A stretch of DNA of 64,000 nucleotides from the NCBI GenBank assembly GCA_028023455.1, contig JAQFVV010000181.1:1370001-1434000 (forward strand), read 5' to 3'. How positions within the stretch are numbered: the first letter of the stretch is position 1; the number at the start of each line of letters is the position of its first letter. The notes under the pieces were generated by a model, which was given only the letters and a program-made list of their open reading frames with translations, made no database searches and was not told the origin of the DNA. Positions 49,561-61,700 of the stretch are shown piece by piece. The position numbers and the translations under genes were made by a program. This DNA is from Epiperipatus broadwayi (taxonomy: Eukaryota > Onychophora > Udeonychophora > Euonychophora > Peripatidae).

Positions 49561-52014
49561 GTGCTTGAAAGAAAAAAAACAAACAATTATTTTTGGCTTT
49601 TTAATGCACAGTAAATAAAAGTATTTATTATAAAATAGTTTCAATATATATATATTAATTTTTAATAATATATATATATTAATTTTTAATATAACATAAT
49701 CATTTTAACCTTGGTGCAAACTCATTTATAATCTTTCCAACAATCATGTAATATTAATTTGTTTTATATCCAACTCTCTATTGTAACATTAATTCATAAA
49801 AAACAATTGCTTCAGTTAAGATGAATCCAAATTCATATACAACAATTTTTTCTGATTAATAAATTAAGTGTTGTACAGAAATAGTATATGCATATCAAAA
49901 AACAATTCTGAAAGCTTAATAAACAAATCATGATATTTAAACAGAAAGTCAGGTTACTGTTTTTGATCAGGAGGCTCAAGTATTTAAATTGATAGATCAC
50001 TGGATCATTGGAGGAATGTTGAAAATTAATATGATTAATCTTTACAATGTTTGTAATATATATATATAGTGATCTAAAAGTAATTAATATTGTCAAATAA
50101 AAAATAATTATAATGTTAAATAAAAAGAATTAAAATAAATTATGTATAAATTTAAAAAGCAATATTCTAAAGAACACTGATAGTACTTTTACCCCCATTT
50201 CCATATAATATTTTAACTTAAACTTTTAAAATATATATTTTCTTTCACTGTTTAAAAATATATATAATAATATAATTTTAAGATCATTAAAAGTATGTTG
50301 AAAGTAAGATCTGTTTCACTTCAATTACTACTAGAAGACATATTTAATGATCATAAATCTTATGATATTACAATGCTCTTTTATCAGTGATAGAAAACAT
50401 AAACAATGAGAATGCATTTTTAATTTTCAATTAAAAATATTACATTCCATTAGCACAGCATTTTTGCATAATATTTTTAAAATTAATTATAAAAGAAAAT
50501 TCAATTATTATACTTCTAGCTTACTAACTTTCTTATACTATCTGTCAAAGGGGAACTGCTGGCAGAAATACTTGTTGTTTTTTTTCTTTTTCTTTTATAA
50601 AATATGGAATTAATAATTATTTTTTTGTGTATTTTCTGACCAAATTGTATACGATCACACACACTAAAAATTATATGTAAACACACTTTTTAGTCTGACA
50701 TAACAAATATTAATAATCATAGCTAAATATATCCAAAATTGAAAAAAAGTAATAGCAACTCCCTGAGCTATGTATAAACTAATGATCACCCATCAATAAA
50801 TGAAAAAATTAGAATAATACCATTATTCTTTTAATTCGGATAGTATTTAAGTATACATTTAATGTTGCGTTATAACACAGTGAGAACTTTTATTGTTCTA
50901 AAGTTAAGATAACCTTTATTGTTATAAACTTAAGTTAGAATTAATATATTATAATTAATAGTGAGGGCAGAATATTTTATTAAATTATTTGAGCATATAT
51001 TTAATTATATAATTTTTTTGAGTTATAATGCTTTCCTATCAGTAAGAAATAAAAATTACTTAATGCTCTTAAATCTAGTAGGGTGACAGACTACAAATAA
51101 TTCTAAGGTGAGTAAACTGGATTTGATTTTTGCCATGGAGACAAAACTACAATATTACATCAAACATTCTGAATGGGCAGTTTAGAATAATTGGGGGAAC
51201 AAAAAAAAAAAAATAATAGAAAATGCTTCAACTTTTATCTTATATATATATAAAAGAAAAAAACTATAAAGGAAGAGGGATTCGATTTAAAATGAATATG
51301 AGTTGTAATTACTTACGACTGCCTTATCAAATCGATTTAAAAAAACTTAACCATTATTTGAATTTCTCCACTCTTGGATCAGAGAAAGAAATAACTTAGT
51401 TTAAGGCAGCTTTCAAAAAAAAAAAAAAAAAAACAGCAAAGTAAAAGTTAATCAGTAATATTATATTTCATTTTAAAAAAGAGACGACAAAGAATTGTAA
51501 ATATCATCCTTATATAACTGTCTTAAGATGGATCCAGCTTGTCTCCAGTCATTTTTTTTTAAAAAAGTAAAACAAACTAATGCTTTTTATTTCATATCTT
51601 CTTTTTCTCGCTAATCATTAAATACTCCTAATACATATTTATTTTAAATGTGTCATAGCGCTTTCACATTATTTTTAATTACCAATAATATAATCGTTAA
51701 TTAAATTAATAGAAGTAACTAGGTAATTTAGCAAAAATCCCAGGTTAATTCAGGATTAGTAAAATCAATGTAGATATCCCAATTGTAAAGCAAAATAATA
51801 TGATTGTAATACTGTGTTGGAAAAGGAAAGTTATAATTCATGCGTGCGAAAACCATCTTTTACATTTACCTACCTTTTACTATTAAACCATTGAGATACT
51901 AAAATAAATTAGAGAGTGGCAAGCAATACAAAATTACAACCAAAAAGTACTGAACATATTATTTGATTCTAATATCCTAGGCATGTAGTTTTAATTGGTA
52001 CTTACAGAGTTTAA
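49561..52014. other. AT-rich intergenic, no gene seen
   Basis: A ~33-bp direct duplication of ATATATATATTAATTTTTAA units at 49644-49690, an A-run at 51416-51433, and a TA run near 51242. No gene or element boundaries recognised. Confidence 0.45.
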
Positions 52015-54637
52015 TATATATATATATATTGTAACGTTCAGAATCGTATGATCAGCCAACAAGGTTCAGAGACCTAGCAAAAGTACTTCAAACCCAGTAT
52101 GTTCGGTATATGGTAGTCGCGGAACAGTACTAAGCTTTAACCTATTTGCCAGTGCTCCAAAATCTCCACTATCCAACCAACGCTCCTGATGCTACTAATG
52201 GTTATCATTTTTCTTTGGTCCCGGTGGTCAAGGTAGAAACAAGGACTCTCAATTCAAACTTAGCCTATCATGCACTAGACTTTATTAATTTAATCTAAGA
52301 TACTCACTAAATACTTTGATATAGCTCAAACTATTATTATTAATATTTCATAGGTTTTGGATACATACATATGATTTAATCAAGTGTGGATATAGATGAG
52401 TGGATATGATGAACCAGGGAATGACATGACAACGGTATAGATATATACAATTTATTAATACAATTAGAAAATATAATTAATAACAATCATGTTTGGATCT
52501 AATCATGATCCATGTATGGGATTACATTTTTTTAAACCAAAAAAATAAATAACAATTACAATGTTTGATGATCAATAGTGATAATAGTACATAATTTCAA
52601 TATCACCAGAATAAATATATGATTTTACAAAGAGGTCACCTGTCAATAATGACAATTAAGGTTGTGAAATATATAAAATAATAATTACAATAATGAACCT
52701 CAGTATTAGATGTGTGTGTGCGTTACAATGAAATCATACTGGATTTCATGACAATAACAATTGTGATTCAATACAAAAAAAAATTAACTAGAAGTGATAG
52801 TTACACACACAGTAAATAATCAGTCTTATACTGTGTGTCAGCATAAAACAAAATTTTATATTGAGAGTGATAATATTTTATCAAGAAATATGCCACTATA
52901 AAATTAATATGCCAATTTTGGAGAGCAAACCCAATACTTGCTTATATTAAGCTAGAGGCCAAATGAATATATATAATAAATTTATGCGTGTGTTTACATA
53001 CATAGGGGAAGTAAAGTATATATGTATTTGTTATTATTATATTTTATTGTTAGTATTCTCAGCAGGAGTTATGGACAAAAGCATAATTTTATTTCCATTT
53101 ATTATTAATAATTATATGAAAAATATGGCTTATCTATTTCCCACAGAATTAACAACAGGTATGATTAAGAAATCTAATTACAGCATTCAGTAGCATCGGG
53201 GTTTGAATCCTGTGCTGGCTATATTATTAGCTTTGGCAAACATGGGCCAATATTCTTTGTCGAACAGTAATGTATATATTCCTATAGTAACACATCCGTA
53301 TTCAGCTTGGCTTGTGTAGGAAATAATAGAGCGTGGGTTTTGAATCACTATCTTTATAGAGTATACCCATTCATCGGCTCAAAGAAAGGCATGTTTATCT
53401 CGTATCGCCAAGATCGGTAAAATATCCGCGTGGCAGACTGCAGAGCATTACTCGAAATATTTTTATTATTAAAAGCCATATAGGCACAGATCAATGTATT
53501 AAGCTAATGATATATTTGCCCATTAAAAGCATTAATTTATATCTGCATAGATGTTTTTCCTAAACCTGTCTTTAATAAGTAATAATGGAGAAATCCGACA
53601 ACCATATCTTATAGGCTATAAAATGCCCAAGTATTTCAAATATGAATCTTAACTATAACATGCTAAAGAGGCAAAAAAAAAATACTACTGCTGAGATATT
53701 TCTTTCCCCAAATGCATGCCTCACTAAATATACATATAGGGTGAGATAACCCATATCTTTGCAATAAGTAATATTGCCTATTTTAAATTTTAAAAGAAGA
53801 ACTAGCATTATTATTATTATTTTTACATTTAAATAAACGCATACACACTTATATATATATATATATATATCATTCTACCTTCTTTAATTGTCACAAAGAA
53901 TCTTAATCTAAATCAAATAAAATAATTTGAACACTTATTTATATTTTAAATTTCTTTACCAAGATACTGTGATTATGCCTATACGGATTTTTTTTTTTTT
54001 TTTATACAGATATTTGATTTCTTTTCTATCTCTCTTTTTTATTATTAAATAAATGACATTTTTCACTAAGTCAGAATTAGACGCGATTTAGAAATTTAAC
54101 TTTGACTGTTTCTTATTTTTTTTACTATAAAAATCGTTACCCATTTCCCACTTTAGATTCGGGATAAAACAAACAAATTTATATATAAATTAGTTTCATA
54201 GTGTAATATCATTTATACCCATATTTAACTAAATTGGCACAAAGAAATTAATCAATCAAAATATATATTATACTTAAAAGAACATACTGGCATATCTCAA
54301 AATAAAACATAGAAAAGCTGCAATTTTAAACTCTCTAATAATCTTTTTGTTCTACTTAGAATTATACATTACACTTTTTTCTGTTGTTTGAACCATTAAT
54401 AAGTAATAGTTAAAATTTAAATTGACTTGTTAGAACAATAATAAAAATAAACTAAACACTCATATATATATAACCGTCCTTTTGAAACACATTTTCTTAA
54501 GATAGTCTTTTGCGAATTTTATGAATCTAATGAAATTAAATGTTCGCATTTTTTTTTTTTTTATGGAAGGTATTTTTAAGATATAAATAATTTTTTCTTT
54601 TTTAAAGATAGAAAGTTTATAGTTGTGATAGATTACG

Positions 54638-54880
54638 GTGTCACTTTGCTTGATGCAGATTTTTTTACAGATTCATTCATTGACAGGGTCAGCCTTGGGC
54701 TTCACTGGACTCAGAATAGACTGGCTTCAGGTTGCTTCTCTATTTTTCTTCGATGGATCATTGTGTCACTTTGATTGAGGCAGATATTTTTTTCCAGGTT
54801 CATTCATTATTAGGATCGATCTTTGGCTTTGTCGGACTCAGGATAGACTGACTTCGCTGTTGATTCTCCATTTTCTTTCA
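54638..54880. repeat. ~120-bp tandem dimer
   Basis: Units at 54638-54751 and 54763-54880 share GTGTCACTTTG, GCAGAT, TTCATTCATT, TTTGGCTT, GGACTCAG(A/G)ATAGACTG and TTCTCTATTTT-like words with moderate divergence. They lie in the transcribed part of the proposed outer LTR. Confidence 0.75.
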
Positions 54881-55084
54881 TAGCAGCAGCATGGGATTTG
54901 TCTCTCCTCCTCTTCTTTAGATGTAATTTTCTGGAGACTTTTCAGAGAAGGAAAAAGTAATTTGTACTACTCACAAACCATATTGTGGATCTCTTCTCAG
55001 CTTAATTATAGTATTGCACTAGTAGTTCAGAGTCACTTTTCTCTTAAAACTTTTCTTTACAAGGCACCAACTTTTTTTTACTGC

Positions 55085-55195
55085 CAACAACTTTTTTTTC
55101 TCTAACTGCTTGACTTTTAATTTCCCCCTAACTGCTTGACTTTGAATAATTTGAATCAATTACTCTCACTGCTTGACTTTGAATAATTTGAATCC
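55085..55195. repeat. Short tandem repeat, CTGCTTGACTTTGAATAATT units
   Basis: ACTGCTTGACTTT recurs three times (about 55107, 55132, 55170), the last two followed by GAATAATTTGAATC. On the minus strand this lies 20-110 bases downstream of the TATA box at 55215-55223. Confidence 0.8.
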
Positions 55196-55214
55196 CTGGT
55201 TCTTTTTCTTTGCT

Positions 55215-55223
55215 CTATTTATA
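55215..55223 (-). promoter_or_regulatory. TATA box of the outer LTR
   Basis: TATAAATAG on the minus strand, identical to the TATA box of the inner element's LTR (59656-59664 minus; 55870-55878 plus). The inner insertion begins 45 bases upstream at 55268, so the U3 control region has been separated from this promoter. Confidence 0.5.
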
Positions 55224-55267
55224 ATAACTTTTTTCTAAGCAAGGCTTTGTTTTCTATATATATATAT

Positions 55268-56416
55268 TGTACCTATATTGATATAGGCACATATAATTTT
55301 TATCTAAAATTATTATTAAAGTAATCGTTCATAAAAGAAAAACATAGAATTAAACGTTGAAGAGTTTATTGCGGTTTGTTTTGAAAAAAAGATAGGAATT
55401 AAATAGTTTTCTAGCGTTAGTTTTTGAAATAAAAAAGCTACAATTAATTAGTCAAAAGGGGTGAGGGGGGAGTCTTAGTTTGAGAACTGAAACTAAGGTT
55501 ATAAAAGGAAGTAAAGAGTTTTTATTAGTATTCGTAAAAAATATAATTTAAAAAGTTAAAACGTACAAATCTCTTTCCATTCAATTTTAATAAAAAAAAA
55601 AGTAATAATGTTAAAACTAAATAGTAAATTGTATTAAAAATATATGTGCGTATATATGTACATTTGTAAATATATAAAATGTATGTGAAAGTTAAAGAAG
55701 ATTATCATTAAAAACACGGCAATGGCTATTAGATATTAATTAATATAAAACAATACGTTTTTGCATGGCTATTACTAATTAAGCAATCTTTCAAAACACG
55801 TTTATCAAATGATTATCAATTCGACAACAGATCTTTGCCGGAGATATGAGAAAGACAACAAGGCGCAGGTATAAATAGATCTTTTTTTATCGGACAGTTC
55901 ATTCCACAAATTAATTGAGTTGAGACAATCAGTTCACAAAGTTATTGAGAGAGTGCAGTTCGGGAATTAATTAAGTCAGTTAAGAAACAAAATGCAGTGC
56001 TGAGAATATTTTGGAACGCACGTTCACCTCCAGCCCAGATGTCTGAGAAAACAGCATATCTGCCCGTGAAATAATGTCAGCTTAACATCTTAGAAAATCT
56101 CCGTCAGTATCTAATTGTCTCCGATGGTAATAATTGTGAAAATCAGGAAACTCAGCAAGGAAACGTCCCAGCCGGCTGGAAGCATTCATACTGGAACCAT
56201 TCATACTGGAAGAAACAACAAACAAGAAGAAAACAGTGTTAAATCTACGACCAAAATCTTAGGTAAAACATTTGCTTATTTTCGTTTATACTGTAATAGC
56301 CATTGCATTTCATTAATTTGTGTGAATCCTCCAAGAGTCTAATTATATGAACTCGATATCATACATAAATGAACTATTGATATGTGTGTGATTAAATTTC
56401 AAATGTTATGTAGTCC
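55268..56416 (+). repeat. Inverted partial LTR of the inner element
   Basis: Reverse complement of 59126-60263 over about 1.14 kb with few differences. It includes the TATA box (55870-55878), the CGGACAGTT start-site region and the CAGCCGGCTGG and CATACTGGAA words. It stops at GGACTACATAACATTT, where the gag frame is joined. Its outer end follows a TA run. Confidence 0.85.
55870..55878 (+). promoter_or_regulatory. TATA box in inverted LTR
   Basis: TATAAATAG followed about 22 bases later by CGGACAGTTC, a plausible initiator. The same arrangement is in the opposite LTR. From this copy transcription would run rightward, toward the 3' end of the gag frame, that is, antisense to gag. Confidence 0.55.
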
Positions 56417-57030
56417 ATCCCCCTATTGTTGTCCAATGCCATTAGTATTTCGGCCATCTGCTCTACCGTTTGCTTGCCAATCATTTGTTCCACCTTCTCA
56501 GGTAAACCACGCCTAACTATACGCATAATATGCTGCTCCGATAATTTGTATGCTGTGATTGATCTCAATTTCGCTATTTGTCTATGAAAAAATGTAATAA
56601 ATAACTCCCCCGTCTGCCACCTGTCCCACTCTACTTGAAACTTAACCTTTTCCTGCAGCTCCTCCCCCCAATAGTTTGCCAACAATGAACACTTTTATTC
56701 ACCGAATGTTGTCGGTTTTACACATAATGAATTCCACCAGAGTTGGGCTTCTCCCTGTATGTGACTGCAAGTTAAAGCAATTCTTGCTCCCTCGCTTAAA
56801 CTATTCAAAGTGCAATAACGTTCCAAGCTCTCTAAGTGATCACTCGGATTCTCCCCTCTGTTCCCTGAGAATGCTTTTATCTTTAGCAGCTGATTTACTG
56901 CCTCCATTTTATGTATGTGCACCCATGTTTTCCCATTCTCATGTTCTCTTTCTAACGCCTCTACTCTTTTTATTACTTCCTCCAGCTCTATATTTTTTCC
57001 CATTTTGACACTATGTATTTTTTTTTTCAA
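56395..57030 (-). pseudogene. Inner element gag (Ty3/gypsy), broken
   Basis: Starts MKKKIHSVKMGKNIELEEVI with a predicted coiled-coil segment. It continues with IKAFSGNRGENPSDHLESLE and IQGEAQLWWNSL, the hallmark region of retrotransposon Gag (pfam retrotrans_gag type: hydrophobic, then G-x-A-x-x-W). Near 56690 the frame shifts and goes on with LANYWGEELQEKVKFQVEWD, then SEQHIMRIVRRGLPEKVEQM. The frame ends in sequence that already belongs to the inverted LTR (YITFEI then stop), so the C-terminal part, including any CCHC knuckle, has been cut off. Gag would form the particle in an active element. Here it is truncated and frameshifted. Confidence 0.8.
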
Positions 57031-58302
57031 ACTAGCGCTTACGTTAAACTAAATTTAAATACAACTTATTTATTTATTTCTGAGTAAAACGGAAACACAC
57101 GCTGACCACCCCTTTTGTCCATTTTTCTACCCGATCTAATGCTTTAACTCCGCCCAAATATCAGCTGTCTCTGATTTGATAGCATAAATGTCAAAATCTC
57201 TTTTCACTTCGAAAAAAAAAAGTTTTCGGTCAATTCTTTTTTTTAAAATTAAAACACTTTTACATACGTAATTTAACTTTATAGATTTTTATTTTCAACA
57301 AGAACAAACTATTTCTTTACTATTGTTTCTTAGGTTCAGCCCCAAGTTGGGTCTAGCCATTTGAACCGTATTCGAATATGTGGATTCGAAACACCGGCCT
57401 CTTAGGCAGAGAAGAACATACTCGGAGAGTATGTATGCCCAAACGATAGCTATAAAATATATAACTAGTGTTACATTTCCAGGACATAACTTCTTCTCGG
57501 CTGTTGAGTTCAACACCAAGTTCAAATCACCTTTTTTTGTTTGTGTATAAACACGGCACCAGCTATCTATTCAAGGATGAATAAATAACGCACTTTGAGC
57601 AATGGCCACTAACCCAACGCCTAAATCCACGACTAGCTCAGCTGTTTGTAATCACTAATAGATTATACATAATTAGTGGTTAAAGACTTGATAAAGAATT
57701 GTAAAAAAAGAATTTATAAAAAGAATTGACCGACAAATAAAGTTTAATTTTAAAGATAATTTATTAACTAACATTTATTTACTAAATTTAAACATTCTAA
57801 TAAAACACACGCATATTTTAAATTAACATTTCTAAATAGTTTAAATATTCCTATGGATTTAATAACAGAACACTCTAATTTAACTAATAAATATTATTAT
57901 AATGATCACGCACATATTAACTCATGCACACACATAATAATGATAATAAAGGACTACGTAGCATTTGAAATTTAATCACACACATCAATAGTTCATTTAT
58001 GTATGATATCGAGTTCATATAATTAGACTCTTGGAGGATTCGCACGGATTAATGAAATGCAATGGCTATTACAGTATAGAACGAAATAAGCAAATGTTTG
58101 ACCTAGGCTTTTTTTGAATGTTGACGTAGAATTTTGTTCTTTGGAGGCTGCTTTCGGTGAGGATATTTCCATTATAAATGCTTACCAGCCGGCTGGGACG
58201 TTTCCTTGCTGAGTTTCCTGATTTTCAAGATTATTGCTATCGGAGACAAATAGATACTGACAAAGATTTTCTAAGATGTTAAGATGACATTATTAACTGC
58301 GA
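57031..58302 (-). repeat. Tandem duplication of primer site, leader and partial LTR
   Basis: The block starting CCAAATATCAGCTGTCTCTG at 57154 recurs at 58303, an offset of 1149 bp. It includes a decayed primer site (CCCCAAGTTGGGTC, about 57340-57352) and LTR sequence up to about 58295, where it stops short of the promoter. Compared with the full LTR, it has a different ~90-bp segment at 58108-58190 in place of the CATACTGGAA repeat, so it came from a variant LTR. Confidence 0.75.
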
Positions 58303-58486
58303 CCAAATATCAGCTGTCTCTGATTTGATAACATAAATGTCAAAATCTCTTTTCATTTCTAAAAAAAAAGTTTTCGGTCAATTCTTTTTTTTTAAATTAA
58401 AACACTTTTACATACGTAATTTAACTTTTTAGATTTTTATTTTCAACAAGAACAAAGTATTTCTTTACTCTTGTTTCTTAGGTTCA

Positions 58487-58504
58487 GCCCCACGTTGGGT
58501 GCCA
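58487..58504 (-). promoter_or_regulatory. Inner primer binding site
   Basis: Read on the minus strand: TGGCACCCAACGTGGGGC, then TGAACC. This is the form of a tRNA-primed site (starts TGG, complementary to a CCA end). A decayed version is in the tandem copy at 57340-57359, and a related one in the outer element at 63700-63719. I do not assign the tRNA. Confidence 0.65.
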
Positions 58505-58516
58505 TTTGCACCATAT

Positions 58517-60263
58517 TGAATATGTGGAATCGTAACACCGGTCTCTTAGGCAGAGAAGAACATACTCAGAGAGTATGTATGCCAAAACGATAGCTATAAA
58601 GTATATAACTAACGTTACATTTCCAGGACATAACTTCTTCTCGACTGTTGAGTTCAATACCAAGTTCAAAGCACTTTTTTTGTTAGTGTACAAACACGGG
58701 CGCCAGCTATCTATTCAAGGATGAAAAAATAACGCACTTTAAGCAATGGCCACTAACTCAACGCCTAAATCCACGACTAGCTCAGCTGTTTGTAATCACT
58801 AATAGATTATACATAATTAGTGGTTAAAAGCCTTGATAAAGAATTTATAAAAGAATTGTAAAAGAATTGATAAAAGAAATTGATAAAAAGAATTGACCGA
58901 CAAATAAAGTTTAATTTTAAAGATAATTTATTAACTAACATTTATTTACTAAATTTAAACATTTTATAATTCTAGTAAAACACACGCACACGCATATTTT
59001 AAATTAACATTTCTAAATAGTCTAAATATTCCTATAGATTCAATAAGAGAACACTCTAATTTAACTAATAAATATTGATATAATGATCACGCACATATTA
59101 ACTCATGCACACACATAATAATAAAGGACTACATAACATTTGAAATTTAATCACACACATATCAATAGTTCATTTATGTATGATATCGAGTTCATATAAT
59201 TAGACTCTTGGAGGATTCGCACGAATTAATGAAATGCAATGGCTATTACAGTATAAACGAAAATAAGCAAATGTTTTACCTAAACGTAGATTTAACACTG
59301 TTTTCTTCTTGTTTGTTGTTTCTTCCAGTATGAATGGTTCCAGTATGAATGCTTCCAGCCAGCTGGGATGTTTCCTTGCTGAGTTTCCTGATTTTCATGA
59401 TTATTACCATCGGAGACAATTAGATACTGACGGAGATTTTCTAAGATGTTAAGCTGACATTATTTCACGGGCAGATCTGCTGTTTTCTCGGACATCTGGG
59501 CTGGAGGTGAACGTGCATTCCAAAATATTCTCAGCACTGCATTTTGTTTCTTAAGTGACTCAATTAATTTCCGAACTGCACTCTCTCAATAACTTTGTGA
59601 ACTGATTGTCTCAACTCAATTAATTTGTGGATTCAACTGTCCGATAAAAAAAAGTCTATTTATACCTGCGCCTTGTTGTCTTTCTCATATCTCCGGCGAA
59701 GATCTGTTGTCGAATTGATAATCATTTGATAAACGTGTTTTGAAAGATTGCTTAATTAGTAATAGCCATGCAAAAACGTATTGTTTTATATTAATTAATT
59801 TCTAATTAGCCATTGCCGTGTTTTTAATGATAATCTTCTTTAACTTTCACATACATTTTATATATTTACAAATGTACATATATACGCACATATATTTTTA
59901 ATACAATTTACTATTTAGTTTTAACATTATTTTTTTTTTTATTAAAATTGAATGGAAAGAGATTTGTACGTTTTAACTTTTTAAATTATATTTTTTACGA
60001 ATACTAATAAAAACTCTTTACTTCCTTTTATAACCTTAGTTTCAGTTCTCAAACCAAGACTCCCCCTCCCCCCTTTTGACTAATTAATTGTAGCTTTTTT
60101 ATTTCAAAAACTAACGCTAGAAAACTATTTAATTCCTATCTTTTTTTCAAAACAAACCGCAATAAATTCTTCAATGTTTAATTCTATGTTTTTCTTTTAT
60201 GAACGATTACTTTAATAATAATTTTAGATAAAAATTATATGTACCTATATCAATATAGGTACA
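58517..60263 (-). repeat. Inner element full LTR (~1.75 kb)
   Basis: Begins TGTACC at 60263 (minus) and ends near 58517-58530 before the primer site; the exact 3' end is uncertain. U3 carries A/T-rich sequence. The TATA box is at 59656-59664 and an initiator-like ACAGTT follows. Downstream, CAGTATGAATG repeats and a CCAGCC(G/A)GCTGG palindrome-like word occur. AGGTAAAAC at about 59277 reads like a splice donor on the minus strand. Confidence 0.7.
59656..59664 (-). promoter_or_regulatory. TATA box of the inner LTR
   Basis: TATAAATAG on the minus strand within GGCGCAGG-TATAAATAG, conserved in the inverted LTR copy at 55870. An initiator-like CGGACAGTT follows about 22-24 bases downstream. Confidence 0.6.
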
Positions 60264-61100
60264 ATACATATTTTTAACACCTATAATATATTTTCCTTGG
60301 TTAGAAACGAAAACAGACTGCATGGTTCATTTTTCCTTTTTTTAATTACATCAGTTTAAAGATTTTTATGATTTACATCAGTTTAAAGATAAGAAAACAA
60401 TTCAACACTCCCATGCAACTAGCTGAGTTGATCTTTCAGTTTAAAGATAAGAAAAACAATTCAACACTTCCTTGCAACTAGCTGCGTTGACCTTTTACCA
60501 AAAACAGGTGACACAATCGAGATAAGATTACAGATAGTTATAAAATCTTACTTGCCTTTTAATCGCCTCAAGGATGAGAAAAATTAATTCACACCTACAC
60601 GCAACTATATTTTTCGGAATGTTTATGAAAAAAAAAAGCAGAGTCATCAAAATGTTATTCGCAAGGAATGAACCGCCTTTAGGATAAAGATATACGACAA
60701 TGGAAATATATTTTTCTTTCCAAAAATATATACATAAAAAAATGCATTTCAATAAAACAATTTACACATACATAAGTCCACTCATTCGTAAAGTCATACA
60801 CCTGCACCTGCATATATCCCCTTTAGCAAACAAGCAAAAATAAAAAAATGAAAAATTAGATATTTGAGTTTTAAAATATATATATATATGTATACTAATT
60901 TTAACAACTAACATGAACCTTCATATCCCTCAAGTTACGAACAGGAAAAAAAAAACAAAAAAAAAAGATCAAACCTACTCTGGTAAAATCCTTTTTTTTT
61001 TTTACACCAGAGACCCTTGAAGTTTAAATTAAAGAGTAACCCAACTGCTTCATAATAAAATATAGTGATCTATTCTATGGTTAGTGATTGACTACATACA
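60264..61100 (-). repeat. Outer 3' LTR, U3 start, with tandem repeats
   Basis: On the minus strand this begins TGTATGTAGTC immediately after the polypurine tract and runs to the inner insertion. It contains CAGTTTAAAGAT at 60352, 60379 and 60437, and a 58-bp tandem unit (60379-60436, 60437-60495) with GCAACTAGCTG(A/C)GTTGA. Tandem units in U3 often carry transcription factor sites; that role is inference. Confidence 0.5.
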
Positions 61101-61120
61101 TATTCCCCCCAAAAAAAAAA
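61101..61120 (-). promoter_or_regulatory. Polypurine tract with upstream T-tract
   Basis: Minus strand reads T10 then GGGGGGAATA then TG. A T-rich box followed by a purine run directly before TG is the usual plus-strand primer arrangement of LTR elements. Confidence 0.6.
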
Positions 61121-61219
61121 TTTACATAGCTATATACTTGAGAAATAATTTGAAAATTCATGGTCCCTATTCATTTAAAAATCAGTACCCATCATTACCT
61201 TTTGTTTTCTAAGACCGTT

Positions 61220-61700
61220 TTAAATTTTTCCTGGATCTGGAGGTACATGGTGGTAGGGCTTTAAACTCCAGGCATTATACGTTCCCTTTATGCCTTTATG
61301 ATCCTGAAGTAAAAATCCATTTCTTCCACAAACCTTCATTATCTTGAAAGGCCCACAATATAATGGAAAGAACTTCTTATACTGATCCTGCCGTGAGTTC
61401 CCAACATCTTGTATGTGCTGCCACACATGGTCAATTACTTGGAAATCAAATGGTTGTATGGCCCTGTTTCTTTGATTCTCTGCAGTTCTCTTTAAGTGTT
61501 CCAAGGCTTCCTTCTGGTCTCCTTTGTCAATTCTCTTCCTCTCTGTTGATAGTGGGGTTTTCATATTCTGGAAGCCATGACCAACATAAAAGTAGGTTGG
61601 TGTAAAGTTAGTGGCCTGATTATCGTTACAGTTGCTCAGCTTTACCCAACTCTCATGCTTATTTTTCATATCCTCACTTATTTCATCAAAACACTTTCCA
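61220..61700 (-). pseudogene. Integrase C-terminal tail (Ty3/gypsy)
   Basis: The last ~155 residues of the frame ending at 61220. NQATNFTPTYFYVGHGF matches the end of the integrase core (N..p...TPfyl.yG). Then comes a charged helix (ALEHLKRTAENQRNRAIQPF) and the C-terminal domain (VIDHVWQ..., KKFFPLYCGPFKIMKVCGRN, GTYNAWSLKPYHHVP), whose GPF-x-I and L-K-P-Y positions are typical. The catalytic D,D-35-E part is missing, replaced upstream by titin-like sequence in the same frame. It is not functional as an integrase. Confidence 0.75.

Larger units (their letters stand above)
52030..55267 (-). repeat. Outer 3' LTR, promoter-distal part
   Basis: From the LTR 3' terminus at 52030 up to the inner insertion at 55268. 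It contains a candidate core promoter at 55215-55223 and two sets of tandem repeats just downstream of it (about 55110-55200 and 54638-54880, read on the minus strand). 52963-53193 is an open frame of unclear meaning. If the reading is right, the sequence beyond position 64000 should match this stretch. If not, 52030 could be a solo LTR ending near the TA repeat at 53848-53868. Confidence 0.45.
55268..60263 (-). mobile_element. Inner gypsy-like composite with two outward U3 ends
   Basis: Both ends are the same LTR start (TGTACCTATATTGATATAGG), facing out in opposite directions. The minus-strand order from the right is: full LTR (60263-58517), primer binding site and leader (58504-58303), then a tandem copy of part of the LTR plus primer site and leader (58302-57031), then gag (57030-56416). 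At that point an inverted, incomplete LTR begins (56416-55268). Pol is absent. A normal insertion has a U3 end on one side and a U5 end on the other, so this is a rearranged product. The flanks TATAT and ATACA do not form a clean duplication. It probably interrupts the LTR of the outer element. Confidence 0.65.

Noticed and set aside
53190-53230. B-box-like GGTTTGAATCC near 53201, possible tRNA or SINE
   Set aside because: No A box or cloverleaf can be formed upstream, and similar words (GGGTTTGAA) occur inside the LTRs on the other strand near 34330 and 52090.
56115-56342. 75-codon plus-strand frame in the inverted LTR
   Set aside because: The same LTR sequence at 59200-59440 shows no matching intact frame. 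Treated as LTR sequence.
57295-57525. 76-codon minus-strand frame with a hydrophobic segment, repeated at 58484-58693
   Set aside because: It lies in duplicated LTR/leader sequence, so the similarity is due to duplication, not conservation of a protein.
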